From Algoriphagus chordae (GTDB lineage: Bacteria > Bacteroidota > Bacteroidia > Cytophagales > Cyclobacteriaceae), in assembly GCF_003254055.1 (NCBI RefSeq), contig NZ_QKZT01000001.1, positions 248,001 to 312,000 on the forward strand: DNA of 64,000 nucleotides, written 5' to 3'. This document shows positions 9,483 to 18,533 of this stretch, piece after piece. The notes below the pieces were generated by a model, which saw nothing but the letters and a program-made list of their open reading frames with translations, was not told the origin of the DNA and searched no databases. The stretch's first letter is position 1. The number at the start of each line of letters is the position of its first letter. A program made the translations under genes and the position numbers.

Positions 9483-11054
9483 TTGAGTACGGAATTGTTA
9501 ATCGATTCTGCTCAAAACGGAAGTCGAATTGCCCTCCTTCAAGACAAGAGCCTGGTTGAGTTGCATTCCGAAGGAATGGACAATCAGTTCAAAGTTGGAG
9601 ATATTTATCTCGGTACGGTCCGCAAAATCGTCAATGGGCTCAATGCAGCTTTCATTGACGTAGGTTATGAGAAAGACGCCTTTCTTCATTACCAGGACCT
9701 CGGGGCAAATTTCAACAGCCTGACGAAGTTCACCAAAATGGTTCGCAACAACAACTACGGCAATTACAATTTGAAGGGTTTTGAAAACGAACCTGAAATC
9801 GACAAGATTGGAAAAATCTCCGGTCCGCTGTCCAAAAATCAACAGATTTTAGTTCAGGTCGTCAAAGAACCCATCTCTACGAAGGGGCCTCGACTATCCT
9901 GTGAGCTCTCTCTACCAGGTCGCTACCTCGTGCTAGTACCTTTTTCGGATTCGGTCAACGTATCCAAGAAGATCCGAAGCAATGAGGAAAGAAAACGTCT
10001 CCTGAGACTCATCAATTCTATTAAGCCAGCCAATTTCGGAGTAATTATCCGTACCGTGGCAGAAGGTCAGTCCGTTAGTGACTTAGATAAAGACCTTCGC
10101 AATCTTCTCAACAACTGGGAAGAAGGCATGGCCAAATTGATGAAAGCCAAGAGTCGCGACAAAATTATCGGAGAGATGAGTATGGCCTCCTCACTTGTGA
10201 GAGACCTGCTCAATGAATCATTCGACGCAATCACCGTAGAAGAAGAATCTACTTACGATCAGATCAGATCCTACATCAGGAATATAGCTCCTGAAAAAGA
10301 AAAAATTGTCAAGCTTTACAACGGTAAAGCCAAGCTATTTGAAAATTTTGGAATAGAAAAACAGATCAAAAGCCTGTTTGGACAGACGGTCAGCCTTCCG
10401 CAAGGAGGGTATGTGATCATCGAGCATACAGAAGCCCTGCATGTCATTGACGTGAACAGTGGTAATAAATCCAATCAGGAAAGTAACCAGGAAGCAACGG
10501 CCTTGCAAACCAATCTGGTTGCCGCTAAAGAAATTGGCAGACAGCTCCGCCTCCGAGACATGGGAGGAATCATCGTAGTCGATTTTATCGATATGAAAAA
10601 GGCCGAGAACAAAAAGGCCATATTCGAAGCGATGAAAGAGGAGCTTAAGTTTGACAGGTCTAAGCATACTATTTTGCCACTGAGCAAATTTGGGCTCATG
10701 CAGATCACCAGACAGCGAGTAAGACCCGAAGTCAATATTGTGACTAAGGAGACTTGCCCGTCTTGCAACGGCACCGGCAAAATCCAGGCTTCTATCCTGG
10801 TAGCTGATAAGCTGGAAAAGGACCTGGATCACATTGCTACTATCCAGAATGTGAGTAAAATACAAATTGGGCTGCATCCCTACCTGCACGCATACTTTAC
10901 TACCGGAGTAATTAGCCGAAGAGTGAAGTGGTTTTTCAAGTATAATAAGTGGATAAAACTGATCAAAGATTCTTCCCTACCCGTGACGGAATACAGATTC
11001 TTAGATGAATCTGGAGAGGAAATCGAACTACAAGTAAAAAGCGAGACTGATTAG
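9483..11054 (+). CDS. rng: Ribonuclease G/E family endoribonuclease
   Basis: Rne/Rng family enzyme of 523 residues that cleaves single-stranded RNA in rRNA and mRNA processing. It starts at TTG (9483), giving MSTELLIDSAQNG, which matches the family start; no ATG fits. An S1 RNA-binding domain (about 35-125) leads into the RNase H-like/DNase I-like catalytic core. The Mg-binding aspartates lie at about 323 (VIDVNSGN) and 366 (VVDFIDMK). The Zn-link CPSCNGTG at about 425 joins subunits. There is no long C-terminal degradosome scaffold, so it resembles RNase G rather than full RNase E. It is the last gene of the HU-TPR-small protein run and ends in a strong terminator. Confidence 0.95.
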   Translation: MSTELLIDSAQNGSRIALLQDKSLVELHSEGMDNQFKVGDIYLGTVRKIVNGLNAAFIDVGYEKDAFLHYQDLGANFNSLTKFTKMVRNNNYGNYNLKGFENEPEIDKIGKISGPLSKNQQILVQVVKEPISTKGPRLSCELSLPGRYLVLVPFSDSVNVSKKIRSNEERKRLLRLINSIKPANFGVIIRTVAEGQSVSDLDKDLRNLLNNWEEGMAKLMKAKSRDKIIGEMSMASSLVRDLLNESFDAITVEEESTYDQIRSYIRNIAPEKEKIVKLYNGKAKLFENFGIEKQIKSLFGQTVSLPQGGYVIIEHTEALHVIDVNSGNKSNQESNQEATALQTNLVAAKEIGRQLRLRDMGGIIVVDFIDMKKAENKKAIFEAMKEELKFDRSKHTILPLSKFGLMQITRQRVRPEVNIVTKETCPSCNGTGKIQASILVADKLEKDLDHIATIQNVSKIQIGLHPYLHAYFTTGVISRRVKWFFKYNKWIKLIKDSSLPVTEYRFLDESGEEIELQVKSETD

Positions 11055-11068
11055 TCTCGCTTTTTTTT
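11041..11068 (+). terminator. Intrinsic terminator of RNase G
   Basis: Perfect 8-bp stem GCGAGACT/AGTCTCGC with a GATT loop at 11041-11060, followed by eight T. The stem overlaps the last codons and the TAG stop of the RNase gene. Confidence 0.92.
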
Positions 11069-11167
11069 ATGGGGATTTTTGTAAGGCTTTCAACCGCGGA
11101 GGTCATAAAGTTTACCTGTAGTTGCAGCGTTTTATTTGAATTGTGAATTAGTCTAGATTTTTGTTTC

Positions 11168-12298
11168 CTATTTGGTGTCGGTTTTCGCTTCATTGATTTT
11201 AGAGAAATCTATTATTGCGAATGCTGTTACATCATCTGTAGTTTCGGAATATAGACTAAGCGCATAGCCTTTGGGTGTATTGAATCCATACATTCCTAAT
11301 TCCTTTTTGTCAAATTCTAGTTCTGCCTCTCGATTCAACTTCTCATCGAAAACTAATAAGCGATTCCTTTCTTGTGCCATATTCTCCAAAGTAGGGCCTT
11401 TTACTCTAATCCAACGTAGAATCTTGTTAGCATGTGTATCATAATCTAGACCATTGTATTTGCTACTTGAATGATCAGGTTGGAAGACAATATATTCCCC
11501 GCTTGGCACAGTTGTACCTTTTTTATATTCTAGCGATTCGGATGTCCCTGCCCATTTCCAGGTCTGCTTCCCATTTTTCACCACAGCTATCGAGTCTGAT
11601 ATCGCAAAACTTATCAGATGTTCTTTGGTGGATGGAATATAAACATGACTAAAAAGCCCCAATTGATCGTCGTTTGTGAACTCTATTATGGTCTTCGGAT
11701 AGCGGAAATTAAAATTAGAAAAACTGTGCGACTCGGTATTGAAAAGCATACCCCACTGATCATAATCCTCAAACCCATCTATAAAAACATAAGGAATATC
11801 TACGAAGGAGAGCTCATTTCCAGACTTTCGAATTCTGTTAAATCCTGCTGTGGAATAATTAGCATATTTTCTGGCTTCACTTACTTTAGGAAGATCCCAT
11901 CTATGAATCACTTTTCCGTCGAAATCACACTGAATCAATTCTTTCTGTTGAGAAAGCACGTATAGACTATTCTCATCTACAAATGCACCTGTAATGAAGG
12001 AGCCTATTCCATCTGGCCCCTCTATCTCATAGTGTTGTTTTTTCTGCTGCTTTCCTTCAGGATAGCTATACACCCGTAGTTGATGGCTCAAAAAAGTAAC
12101 TAATACCTCTCCTGAATCAGTTTCATAATAGCTGAAATTGTCACTCAAATCTTTGGTCAAAGTATCCTTCTCCAAATACAAAGTATCCACGATCAAATCC
12201 TTCAAATCGAGGATTGGTATTTCCTTTTGGGGCTTAGTGGAGCAGGAAACTCCAAGAATCAAAAGGACAAAGAAACTGAGTAAAGTAAATTTTCTCAT
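11168..12298 (-). CDS. Lipoprotein with propeller-like repeats (DUF4221-like)
   Basis: Lipoprotein of 376 residues; the signal peptide ends in the lipobox LGVSC (Cys20). The mature part has repeated beta-rich segments with polar turns, as in beta-propeller proteins. The overall pattern resembles DUF4221 proteins, which I know mainly from Cyclobacteriaceae; this family call is from memory. Function is unknown. It is the last of four minus-strand genes (histidine kinase, LytTR regulator, membrane protein, this lipoprotein) with short gaps, so it may be controlled by or report to that regulatory pair. Confidence 0.6.
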   Translation of the reverse strand: MRKFTLLSFFVLLILGVSCSTKPQKEIPILDLKDLIVDTLYLEKDTLTKDLSDNFSYYETDSGEVLVTFLSHQLRVYSYPEGKQQKKQHYEIEGPDGIGSFITGAFVDENSLYVLSQQKELIQCDFDGKVIHRWDLPKVSEARKYANYSTAGFNRIRKSGNELSFVDIPYVFIDGFEDYDQWGMLFNTESHSFSNFNFRYPKTIIEFTNDDQLGLFSHVYIPSTKEHLISFAISDSIAVVKNGKQTWKWAGTSESLEYKKGTTVPSGEYIVFQPDHSSSKYNGLDYDTHANKILRWIRVKGPTLENMAQERNRLLVFDEKLNREAELEFDKKELGMYGFNTPKGYALSLYSETTDDVTAFAIIDFSKINEAKTDTK

Positions 12299-12352
12299 GG
12301 GATATGGTTCAAATTTGTCTCTTAAATTAAATAATTCGGTACAAAAAAAAAC

Positions 12353-13570
12353 TCACCGTTTTATAAATTCAAAATGTGCCCAGTTCTTCAATTGAATAAG
12401 TTCAGCATGATTGTCTATAAATCCATATTCCAGCAACAGCTTTTCAACTCGAATGGTATGAACTCCTTTCTTTAAAGATGAGATATCTATTCCTGTCTGA
12501 TAAATTTTCTGATTTGTATTCCTAAGTCGATGCTTGCTCCACGAATCGATAGGAATCTCTTGCTCATCTATAAATATTCTGTGCAGATCAGCAGTTTCGT
12601 CTAGATTTTTCCAGGCTAAAGATTTCAAATCATTCCTAAAATCTGATTTCAGTTCGTTAATGATTTTGGTATCCCCTTCGTAGCGGGCTATACCTAGTCT
12701 TAGTAAGTCATCATTGACTTCCTCTGTAGAAATAAAAGCTCTTGGAAAACGAGTGTTAGGCTCATGCTCATTTTCAAAGTGTAGGTGTTTTGCAGGCCAT
12801 TCTATTTCTTTCTCTTTAATATTTCGATCATTTCTGAACATTGAGAAATCTACCGTATCAGCATAAATGAGAGGCATGGATAGCACAAAAATGGATATGC
12901 CATAGAACAATGCAGTCCATTTGCCGAGATTGCTTTGGTAAATGGCCGAGACTGAACTTAGCATGCTTTCCGAATACCAAGCTTTGAATTTTGTTCTCTT
13001 TTTGGAGAGCATCATTACCCCCAAAAGAACGAGACTTAACACAAAAACTATAGAAATTATAAATAAGTTGAGGTTAAGCCAAACGTATATCCCAATGAGA
13101 AGGCCTAAGTAAACGGTAAGAACTAAAAAGATCAATACGAGAGAAACTGGGTAAGCAAAGGTCATACTACAGATCTTTTCCAACTTCAATACCATTTCTG
13201 ATGGGTTTTGATATTGATACTTTTGACCCATTTTGAAGAGGTTTTTATTAATCACCCCATGCGGGTAGGCATAGCTCAGACCCAGCAATCCAGCCCAGAC
13301 AAATCGTAAACACAAATGCACCACAAAGAATATCTTGAAAACAGAAATAATGGTGGTGAGGTAAAATAGAATCAACATGCTTGGCAGGTAAGCGATGCCT
13401 AGTTCTTGAACTAAAGATGCTGAGAATAGATAAATCTTAGCAGGGAAAGCAAATAAAAATGCCAAGGTAATACCAGAGATAATTACTTCCGGTTCCCAGC
13501 TATTTCGTTGGAGATTTTCAAGCCAAGTGAGTTCTTCTTGCTTGCGTTGATAGTCATTGCTTTTATTCAT
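12353..13570 (-). CDS. Uncharacterised multi-pass membrane protein
   Basis: A 405-residue protein I do not recognise. The first half carries about six hydrophobic helices (roughly 30-55, 60-90, 95-115, 140-165, 165-190 and 215-240). The last 160 residues are soluble, rich in charged residues and short beta segments. A cytoplasmic start (MNKSNDYQRKQEE) precedes the first helix. The stop is 54 bases upstream of the lipoprotein start and the start is 37 bases after the LytTR regulator stop, so it belongs to the same operon. A sensor-accessory or envelope role is possible, but there is no motif to say so. Confidence 0.55.
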   Translation of the reverse strand: MNKSNDYQRKQEELTWLENLQRNSWEPEVIISGITLAFLFAFPAKIYLFSASLVQELGIAYLPSMLILFYLTTIISVFKIFFVVHLCLRFVWAGLLGLSYAYPHGVINKNLFKMGQKYQYQNPSEMVLKLEKICSMTFAYPVSLVLIFLVLTVYLGLLIGIYVWLNLNLFIISIVFVLSLVLLGVMMLSKKRTKFKAWYSESMLSSVSAIYQSNLGKWTALFYGISIFVLSMPLIYADTVDFSMFRNDRNIKEKEIEWPAKHLHFENEHEPNTRFPRAFISTEEVNDDLLRLGIARYEGDTKIINELKSDFRNDLKSLAWKNLDETADLHRIFIDEQEIPIDSWSKHRLRNTNQKIYQTGIDISSLKKGVHTIRVEKLLLEYGFIDNHAELIQLKNWAHFEFIKR

Positions 13571-13607
13571 CTTCCAAAAAATACATTAGAATTTCGGTTT
13601 ATCTAAA

Positions 13608-14360
13608 TTATTGGTCCAGCCAGTTTTTGAAATCAGTTACTTTTTCACGACTTATTAGAATGTCTGGATCAGCACAGTTTTTCAAGGTCACCTTAAGACG
13701 ACTATTGGAATAAGAAAAAATTCCATCTATAGCCTCCATACTACAGAGGTATTTGCGATTGATTCGAAAAAAATTGGCTGGATTTACATGTGATTCTGTT
13801 TGTTCCAAGGTGCTTTCGAGAACATATTTTTTTCCTTCCTTAGTTTGTAAAAAAGTGACTTTTTCTTCGCTGCTGAAATAAGAAATATCTGCTATTGGTA
13901 TGCTTTGAATTTTCTCTCCGTAGCGTACCAAAAATCTAGATTTGAAGCTTGTTTTACTCGGATTAAGGAGGCCTTTCAGCACATCTAGTTCGATGGTTGA
14001 TCTAATCTGGTTTTCTTGATACTTATCCACAGCCCTAGCTAGATCTTTGGTATCTATTGGTTTCAAAATATAGTCAATGGCGTTTACTTGAAAAGCCTTT
14101 ATGGCGTATTGGTCAAAAGCTGTTGTGAAAATTATTGGTGTTGATAACTTGACCTTTTCAAAAATTTCAAAGCTTATACCATCTGCCAATTGAACATCAC
14201 AAAAAATCAAATCTGGATCTTGATTTTGTTGAAACCAAGCAATACTTTTTGAAATGCTATCTAGATTTCCAAAAATCTCAGCCTCAGGAAAATATTGCTT
14301 AATTTGCTTGATAAGTAAATTAGCAGCAGGTTTTTCATCTTCTATGATCAGTATTCTCAT
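13608..14360 (-). CDS. LytTR-family response regulator
   Basis: A two-domain regulator of 250 residues. The receiver domain (1-120) has acidic Asp/Glu at 7-9, the phosphoacceptor Asp55 (FCDVQLADG), and Lys100 in the YILKP motif. The C-terminal LytTR DNA-binding domain (about 140-245) includes the RYGEKIQSIPIADI strand pattern and FFRINRKYLC. It overlaps the upstream kinase gene by four bases (ATGA), a sign of translational coupling. It probably controls the operon it sits in or the neighbouring TonB receptor genes; the target is not visible. Confidence 0.93.
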   Translation of the reverse strand: MRILIIEDEKPAANLLIKQIKQYFPEAEIFGNLDSISKSIAWFQQNQDPDLIFCDVQLADGISFEIFEKVKLSTPIIFTTAFDQYAIKAFQVNAIDYILKPIDTKDLARAVDKYQENQIRSTIELDVLKGLLNPSKTSFKSRFLVRYGEKIQSIPIADISYFSSEEKVTFLQTKEGKKYVLESTLEQTESHVNPANFFRINRKYLCSMEAIDGIFSYSNSRLKVTLKNCADPDILISREKVTDFKNWLDQ

Positions 14361-15430
14361 GTGGATAAGTCTAAAATTGGAAGTTGAACCAGAAACTCAT
14401 CTTCAGTCTGAATGACCTCAATGTTTCTGTTAGAAAGAAGTTGATATCTTGATTTAATATTGTTCAATCCAACGCCAGTAGATGGTTCTGTTTGAGAGGT
14501 TTTGGGTTGAAATGTATTGCTAATCCATAGATTATTTTCCTTTCTGAAAATGTGGATAAATAGCGGATTATCCTCGCTTACAATGTTATGTTTTATAGCG
14601 TTTTCTAGCAGAAGTTGAAGAGAGAGTGGAGGAATATTGCCTGTGCGATCTCCGATTTCTATAGAAAACTTCAAGCTTTCTTCAAATCTGATCTTTTGAA
14701 GCTCCAAGTAATTTTCTGCGAAGTCTATCTCTTTTTCTAAGGATATTAATTCCTCTTTTTGAGCCTCTAATACGTAGCGGTATATGCGCGATAACTTCTG
14801 GATAAATGCTGCTGATTTATCTGCATTTTCATAGACGAGACCCGAAAGGACATTCAAAGAATTGAATAAAAAATGTGGGTTGAGCTGATCTTTCAAAGAC
14901 TGATATTGACTGGCCAGTTTTTCGTTTCGTAGAATTTCAGCTTCGAGTGCTGACTTTCTCCATTCCAACAACCAAGAGCGAGTGGTGAACAAGGCCATAA
15001 ATCCTAAAGCAATGCCCATTGGCATCAAGGAATAGTTGAAAAGCAACTTCCACGGTATACTTTCAAGGGTAAATCCACCTCTCCACCACGAATATATTCC
15101 TACTATAATGAACGCGACTAAGAACGCGTAGCTCAAATAGGTGATACTGGTAAAAATGAATCGTTTTACGGGATGGTGAATCCACGAAATTCTTTTGTCG
15201 AAGTAGCTCTCTACAGCTGTTCCACCCAAACTCATGGCTGCAGTGATGGCGAATGAAAAAATGAAATCCGGCACCATGCTCTTGATTCCTTCCCAGGTTA
15301 AAAAGCAGCTAGGGCAGAAAAACAACATTAGAATCATCACAATTCCAAAGTTGATAATCAGAAAGCTCGGAAGACTTTTCCAAATTCCTCCTTTGGTGTT
15401 GCAGCTTCTTAATTCGTTTACTTCTGGCAT
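14357..15430 (-). CDS. LytS/YehU-type sensor histidine kinase
   Basis: A kinase of 357 residues with four predicted transmembrane helices in the first 150 residues, a short coiled linker, then the His_kinase domain. The phospho-accepting His186 lies in LNPHFLFNSLN. The ATPase domain has the N-box LQLLLENAIKHN and the G-box STGVGLNNIKSRY. There is no periplasmic sensor domain, so the signal is likely sensed in the membrane. It is the partner of the overlapping LytTR regulator. Confidence 0.93.
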   Translation of the reverse strand: MPEVNELRSCNTKGGIWKSLPSFLIINFGIVMILMLFFCPSCFLTWEGIKSMVPDFIFSFAITAAMSLGGTAVESYFDKRISWIHHPVKRFIFTSITYLSYAFLVAFIIVGIYSWWRGGFTLESIPWKLLFNYSLMPMGIALGFMALFTTRSWLLEWRKSALEAEILRNEKLASQYQSLKDQLNPHFLFNSLNVLSGLVYENADKSAAFIQKLSRIYRYVLEAQKEELISLEKEIDFAENYLELQKIRFEESLKFSIEIGDRTGNIPPLSLQLLLENAIKHNIVSEDNPLFIHIFRKENNLWISNTFQPKTSQTEPSTGVGLNNIKSRYQLLSNRNIEVIQTEDEFLVQLPILDLST

Positions 15431-15451
15431 AGCTGGAAATTAAGTAAAATG

Positions 15452-15492
15452 AGGCAATTCCTTTCTCCCAAAACTGAAAGAAAGGAATGCCT
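15452..15492 (-). terminator. Terminator after the TPR-like gene
   Basis: Near-perfect inverted repeat AGGCAATTCCTTTCT (15452-15466) and AGAAAGGAATGCCT (15479-15492) with one bulged base. On the minus strand it is followed two bases later by TTTT. It separates the TonB receptor/TPR pair from the kinase operon. Confidence 0.6.
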
Positions 15493-15505
15493 AATTAAGT
15501 ATCTA

Positions 15506-16150
15506 TTAATCACATTTAGCAGTAACCTGCTCTGCTACCGTTTTTCCCCAGGTAGGTAGGATGTATTCATCAGTGATTTTAGCCTCTTCTTTTGTGTATA
15601 GTTCCAAACTCATTCTTGCCATTCCACAGGCTTTTTCTGGCCCTGTTCCGAAGAATTGCGCCATTCCCAATTCCATTTGTGACATCAGCGTAACTGCCCT
15701 TGGGTTCTCACGATCCAAATCAATTGCTTTTCCAAAAAGCTGCATCGCCTGTGGACTCATGGTTTGTCCACGACCTGCAGGGTCCAAACTTATTTTTCCC
15801 ATCAAAATGTAGCCATTCAAGGCTGTGATCTCAGAGTTTCCGGGAGCAATTTTGTCTGCCTTTTTCACAAGTTCTAAAGCCTCGTCTAAGCTTTTATCTT
15901 TATCTATTTCGAAGCGAAAAGCAGCTTCTGTTTTTAGTAGAGCGGCATAATAGTAAGGAAGCCATTCAGTTTCGGAAGCATCAGCAATCCTTAAAAAACC
16001 ATTAGTCACCGTTTGGGATTGCTCATAGGTTGCGATTGTCTTTTTCGCATCCAATTGCTTTTGCATGGCGGCGATGAAAGCTGGATCAGATGCTTGCGCA
16101 AAAGCTATCCATACTAAAGAGAGAGCGAGGGTTAAGATGTACTTTTTCAT
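15506..16150 (-). CDS. Secreted helical-repeat protein, TonB receptor partner
   Basis: A 214-residue protein with a cleavable signal peptide (MKKYILTLALSL...AQAS). The mature part is helical with TPR-like spacing (units near 85-115 and 130-160: AIDLDRENPRAVTLMSQME). Two late cysteines (near 174 and the penultimate residue) may form a disulfide. The start codon is two bases after the stop of the TonB-dependent receptor, so the two are one transcript. A periplasmic helper for the receptor is the simplest inference; the substrate is unknown. Confidence 0.7.
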   Translation of the reverse strand: MKKYILTLALSLVWIAFAQASDPAFIAAMQKQLDAKKTIATYEQSQTVTNGFLRIADASETEWLPYYYAALLKTEAAFRFEIDKDKSLDEALELVKKADKIAPGNSEITALNGYILMGKISLDPAGRGQTMSPQAMQLFGKAIDLDRENPRAVTLMSQMELGMAQFFGTGPEKACGMARMSLELYTKEEAKITDEYILPTWGKTVAEQVTAKCD

Positions 16151-16152
16151 AA

Positions 16153-18312
16153 TTATAAGTTGTTTAAGTTATTTGCTGTTTTGTCTTTAGAAAGCGTGAG
16201 GAAAATCCCCAAGAATAGGAATCTAGGTGCTGGCTGTCCAGTGGGAAGTGACTCGAATACTCCTTGTTCATTGGGTTTGCTTGCATAGGAATAGCCGAAT
16301 ATATTTTCTCTGCCGAATACATTTTGCACTGCGAAATGAATGATAAGATTTGGCTTTGGCAAGTAGCTCCAAGAGAGGCTAAGGCTTTGGTAACTTTTGG
16401 TTTTAGAGTTCATTTCACCAGATTGGTTAGGGTCTGTATACTTGTACCCATCATTGAAGGAGTATGTAGTCCCAAGCTGGGATTTGAGTGTCGGAATGAA
16501 ATGCTTTACGACCAATGAGAAATTGTGCTTTGGGGCGAAATCAGGCTGAACTTTCGTCTCATACTGGTTATAGATTCTTTTGCTATCTACGAAACTGTAT
16601 GATATCCAGTAGTCCGTATTTTTGATGCTATTTCGATCCCTAAGGAAAACATCAAGCCCCCGAGCATAGCCCGAGCCTGCATTCTGTAGCTGGCTTGGGT
16701 TGTTAGTATTTCCTTTAAATGTAATCAGGTCTTCATAGCTTTTGTAGAAAGTCTCTGCTCTAAACGTAATACCATCTTTCTGGTACTGGTAGTTTAAGAT
16801 TAGATGTTTTGACTTCGAATTGCCAATGCTTGGGTCAATTACTCGGAAATTCTCAATCGGTAATTGATGATACTGACCAGTGGCTAGAGATACTTGACCA
16901 AATTCTGAGATTTGATAGGCTAGCGAAATACGAGGATCTACCCAAGTCTGTTTTGCCAATTGGCTGTTTCCCGCTCGCAATCCACCTCTAAGCACTAATT
17001 TTTTGCTCAGATACCAATCCCATTCCGTAAAGAGATAAGTTTCCCCTTCTTCAAAACTTCTTTCCTGCTTCTCTAATTGGAGTTTTTCGGAGTAGTTATG
17101 GATGAAATACTCGGTGCCAACTTTCATTGAGATACGATCCGAGAAATCTTTGATTGCAGTGAATTTGGCATGTGAAAGCAGATTTTTTCTTTCTAGTGGA
17201 ATGGAATCAATGATCAGATCATCTTTATTGGAAGAGACTGAAAGACCTCCAAACAAGGACCAGCCATTCTCGTAGGAATTCCTCCAATTGCTCTGTGCGT
17301 ATGAATACTTGTTATGAAGATTTACAAACATTCCCCGCCCATCTTCTCCAGGCTGAGCTTGCCAAAGCTGCATTCCCCCAGCTTCAGTTCGGGCCAGAAC
17401 TTTCACGAGACCGCCCTTCTTTAGCTTTTGCTGCGCAGACAATTCCACATCCCAGCCATAAGGAGCTCTTTCCCAGTCAAAATCTTGCTTTACTAGTTTT
17501 TGGTAAGGTTTTAGGTCAAAATAATTTGCGGTAAGCGAGATACTTTGATTGTCATTGGCAAGGGTTTGGGAATAGCCACCACCTACCGACATGATGGAAA
17601 GATCACCTTGAGTTCTCAAGGAATGGTCTTTGGTATTCAGCGACAAAGCAGATGAAAGCGCCTGACCATATTCTGCGGAGTATCCACCTGTACTGAAAAA
17701 TGTCCCTTTGAAAATATTTGGGTTAAAGCGAGTTCTGGTAGGCACATTTGCCGTGGTGCTTCCATAGGCATTTCCTACACGTAGTCCATCGATGTAGATT
17801 CCAACTTCGCTGGCGTCACCTCCGCGTACAAAAAGACGGCCGTCATTGCCCACAGTGCTTGTGCCTGGTAAAGTTTGCAAAGCTCCTACAATGTCGCCCA
17901 TCGCACCTGATGTGGTGACGATATCCAGTGGTCTCAGCACTACAGATTTTTTCTCATCCGAAGCCTCCATGGCTCCTGCGGTGATCGTCACGGAATTCAT
18001 TTCGGTGATTTCTTCGATCAATTTGACTAGTGGGATTTGTAGAGAATTAGTGTCGAGACTTATCGACAGTTCTTGGGTTTTGAAGCCAAGAAACTTGAAA
18101 ACCAACACCTGAGATCCTGTCGCTGAAGTCTCAAATTGGAAGCTGCCATCTTGCTCACTAGTCGCACCATCATAACTTCCTTTGATCTGCACATTCGCTC
18201 CTGGAAGAGGCATGCCCCTCTCGTCTAGCACTTGGCCATGGAGACTTGTTTGGGCAAAAGCTTGAGTTTGCAACAGGAGAAAAGTGATAAAAAGTAGCTG
18301 TCGTGGATTCAT
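16153..18312 (-). CDS. TonB-dependent outer membrane receptor
   Basis: A receptor of 719 residues. A signal peptide (ends AFAQ) is followed by a carboxypeptidase-regulatory-like beta-sandwich (about 22-105, LHGQVLDERGMPLPGANV), the plug domain (about 115-225, with GALQTLPGTSTVGND and LFVRGGDASEVGIYIDGL) and the barrel to the C-terminus. It is shorter than SusC proteins and lacks a SusD partner; instead a small secreted TPR-like protein follows. Such receptors take up siderophores, cobalamin or oligomers; the ligand cannot be told. It may be regulated by the adjacent LytTR system. Confidence 0.9.
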   Translation of the reverse strand: MNPRQLLFITFLLLQTQAFAQTSLHGQVLDERGMPLPGANVQIKGSYDGATSEQDGSFQFETSATGSQVLVFKFLGFKTQELSISLDTNSLQIPLVKLIEEITEMNSVTITAGAMEASDEKKSVVLRPLDIVTTSGAMGDIVGALQTLPGTSTVGNDGRLFVRGGDASEVGIYIDGLRVGNAYGSTTANVPTRTRFNPNIFKGTFFSTGGYSAEYGQALSSALSLNTKDHSLRTQGDLSIMSVGGGYSQTLANDNQSISLTANYFDLKPYQKLVKQDFDWERAPYGWDVELSAQQKLKKGGLVKVLARTEAGGMQLWQAQPGEDGRGMFVNLHNKYSYAQSNWRNSYENGWSLFGGLSVSSNKDDLIIDSIPLERKNLLSHAKFTAIKDFSDRISMKVGTEYFIHNYSEKLQLEKQERSFEEGETYLFTEWDWYLSKKLVLRGGLRAGNSQLAKQTWVDPRISLAYQISEFGQVSLATGQYHQLPIENFRVIDPSIGNSKSKHLILNYQYQKDGITFRAETFYKSYEDLITFKGNTNNPSQLQNAGSGYARGLDVFLRDRNSIKNTDYWISYSFVDSKRIYNQYETKVQPDFAPKHNFSLVVKHFIPTLKSQLGTTYSFNDGYKYTDPNQSGEMNSKTKSYQSLSLSWSYLPKPNLIIHFAVQNVFGRENIFGYSYASKPNEQGVFESLPTGQPAPRFLFLGIFLTLSKDKTANNLNNL

Positions 18313-18533
18313 TTCGATTCAGATTTGAATCAAATGTGCAGGACTAAAGCTCCTCAAAAAATTAAAGCTTACTGAAATGTAGAAATCCGCTACTGAACTG
18401 TAAAAAAGTGAAACTGGGCAAAATCAGAGAAATGCGATTGCTAGCAAAATCAAACAATAATCTCAATCCAATTGCCTTCTGGATCTTCAATTACACTTTC
18501 AAAATATCTCTCTTTTATAGATGCCTATCCGGA

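Noticed and set aside
10335..10889. 184-residue open frame antisense to the RNase G gene
   Set aside because: Shadow of a strongly conserved catalytic region; no family features or start context.
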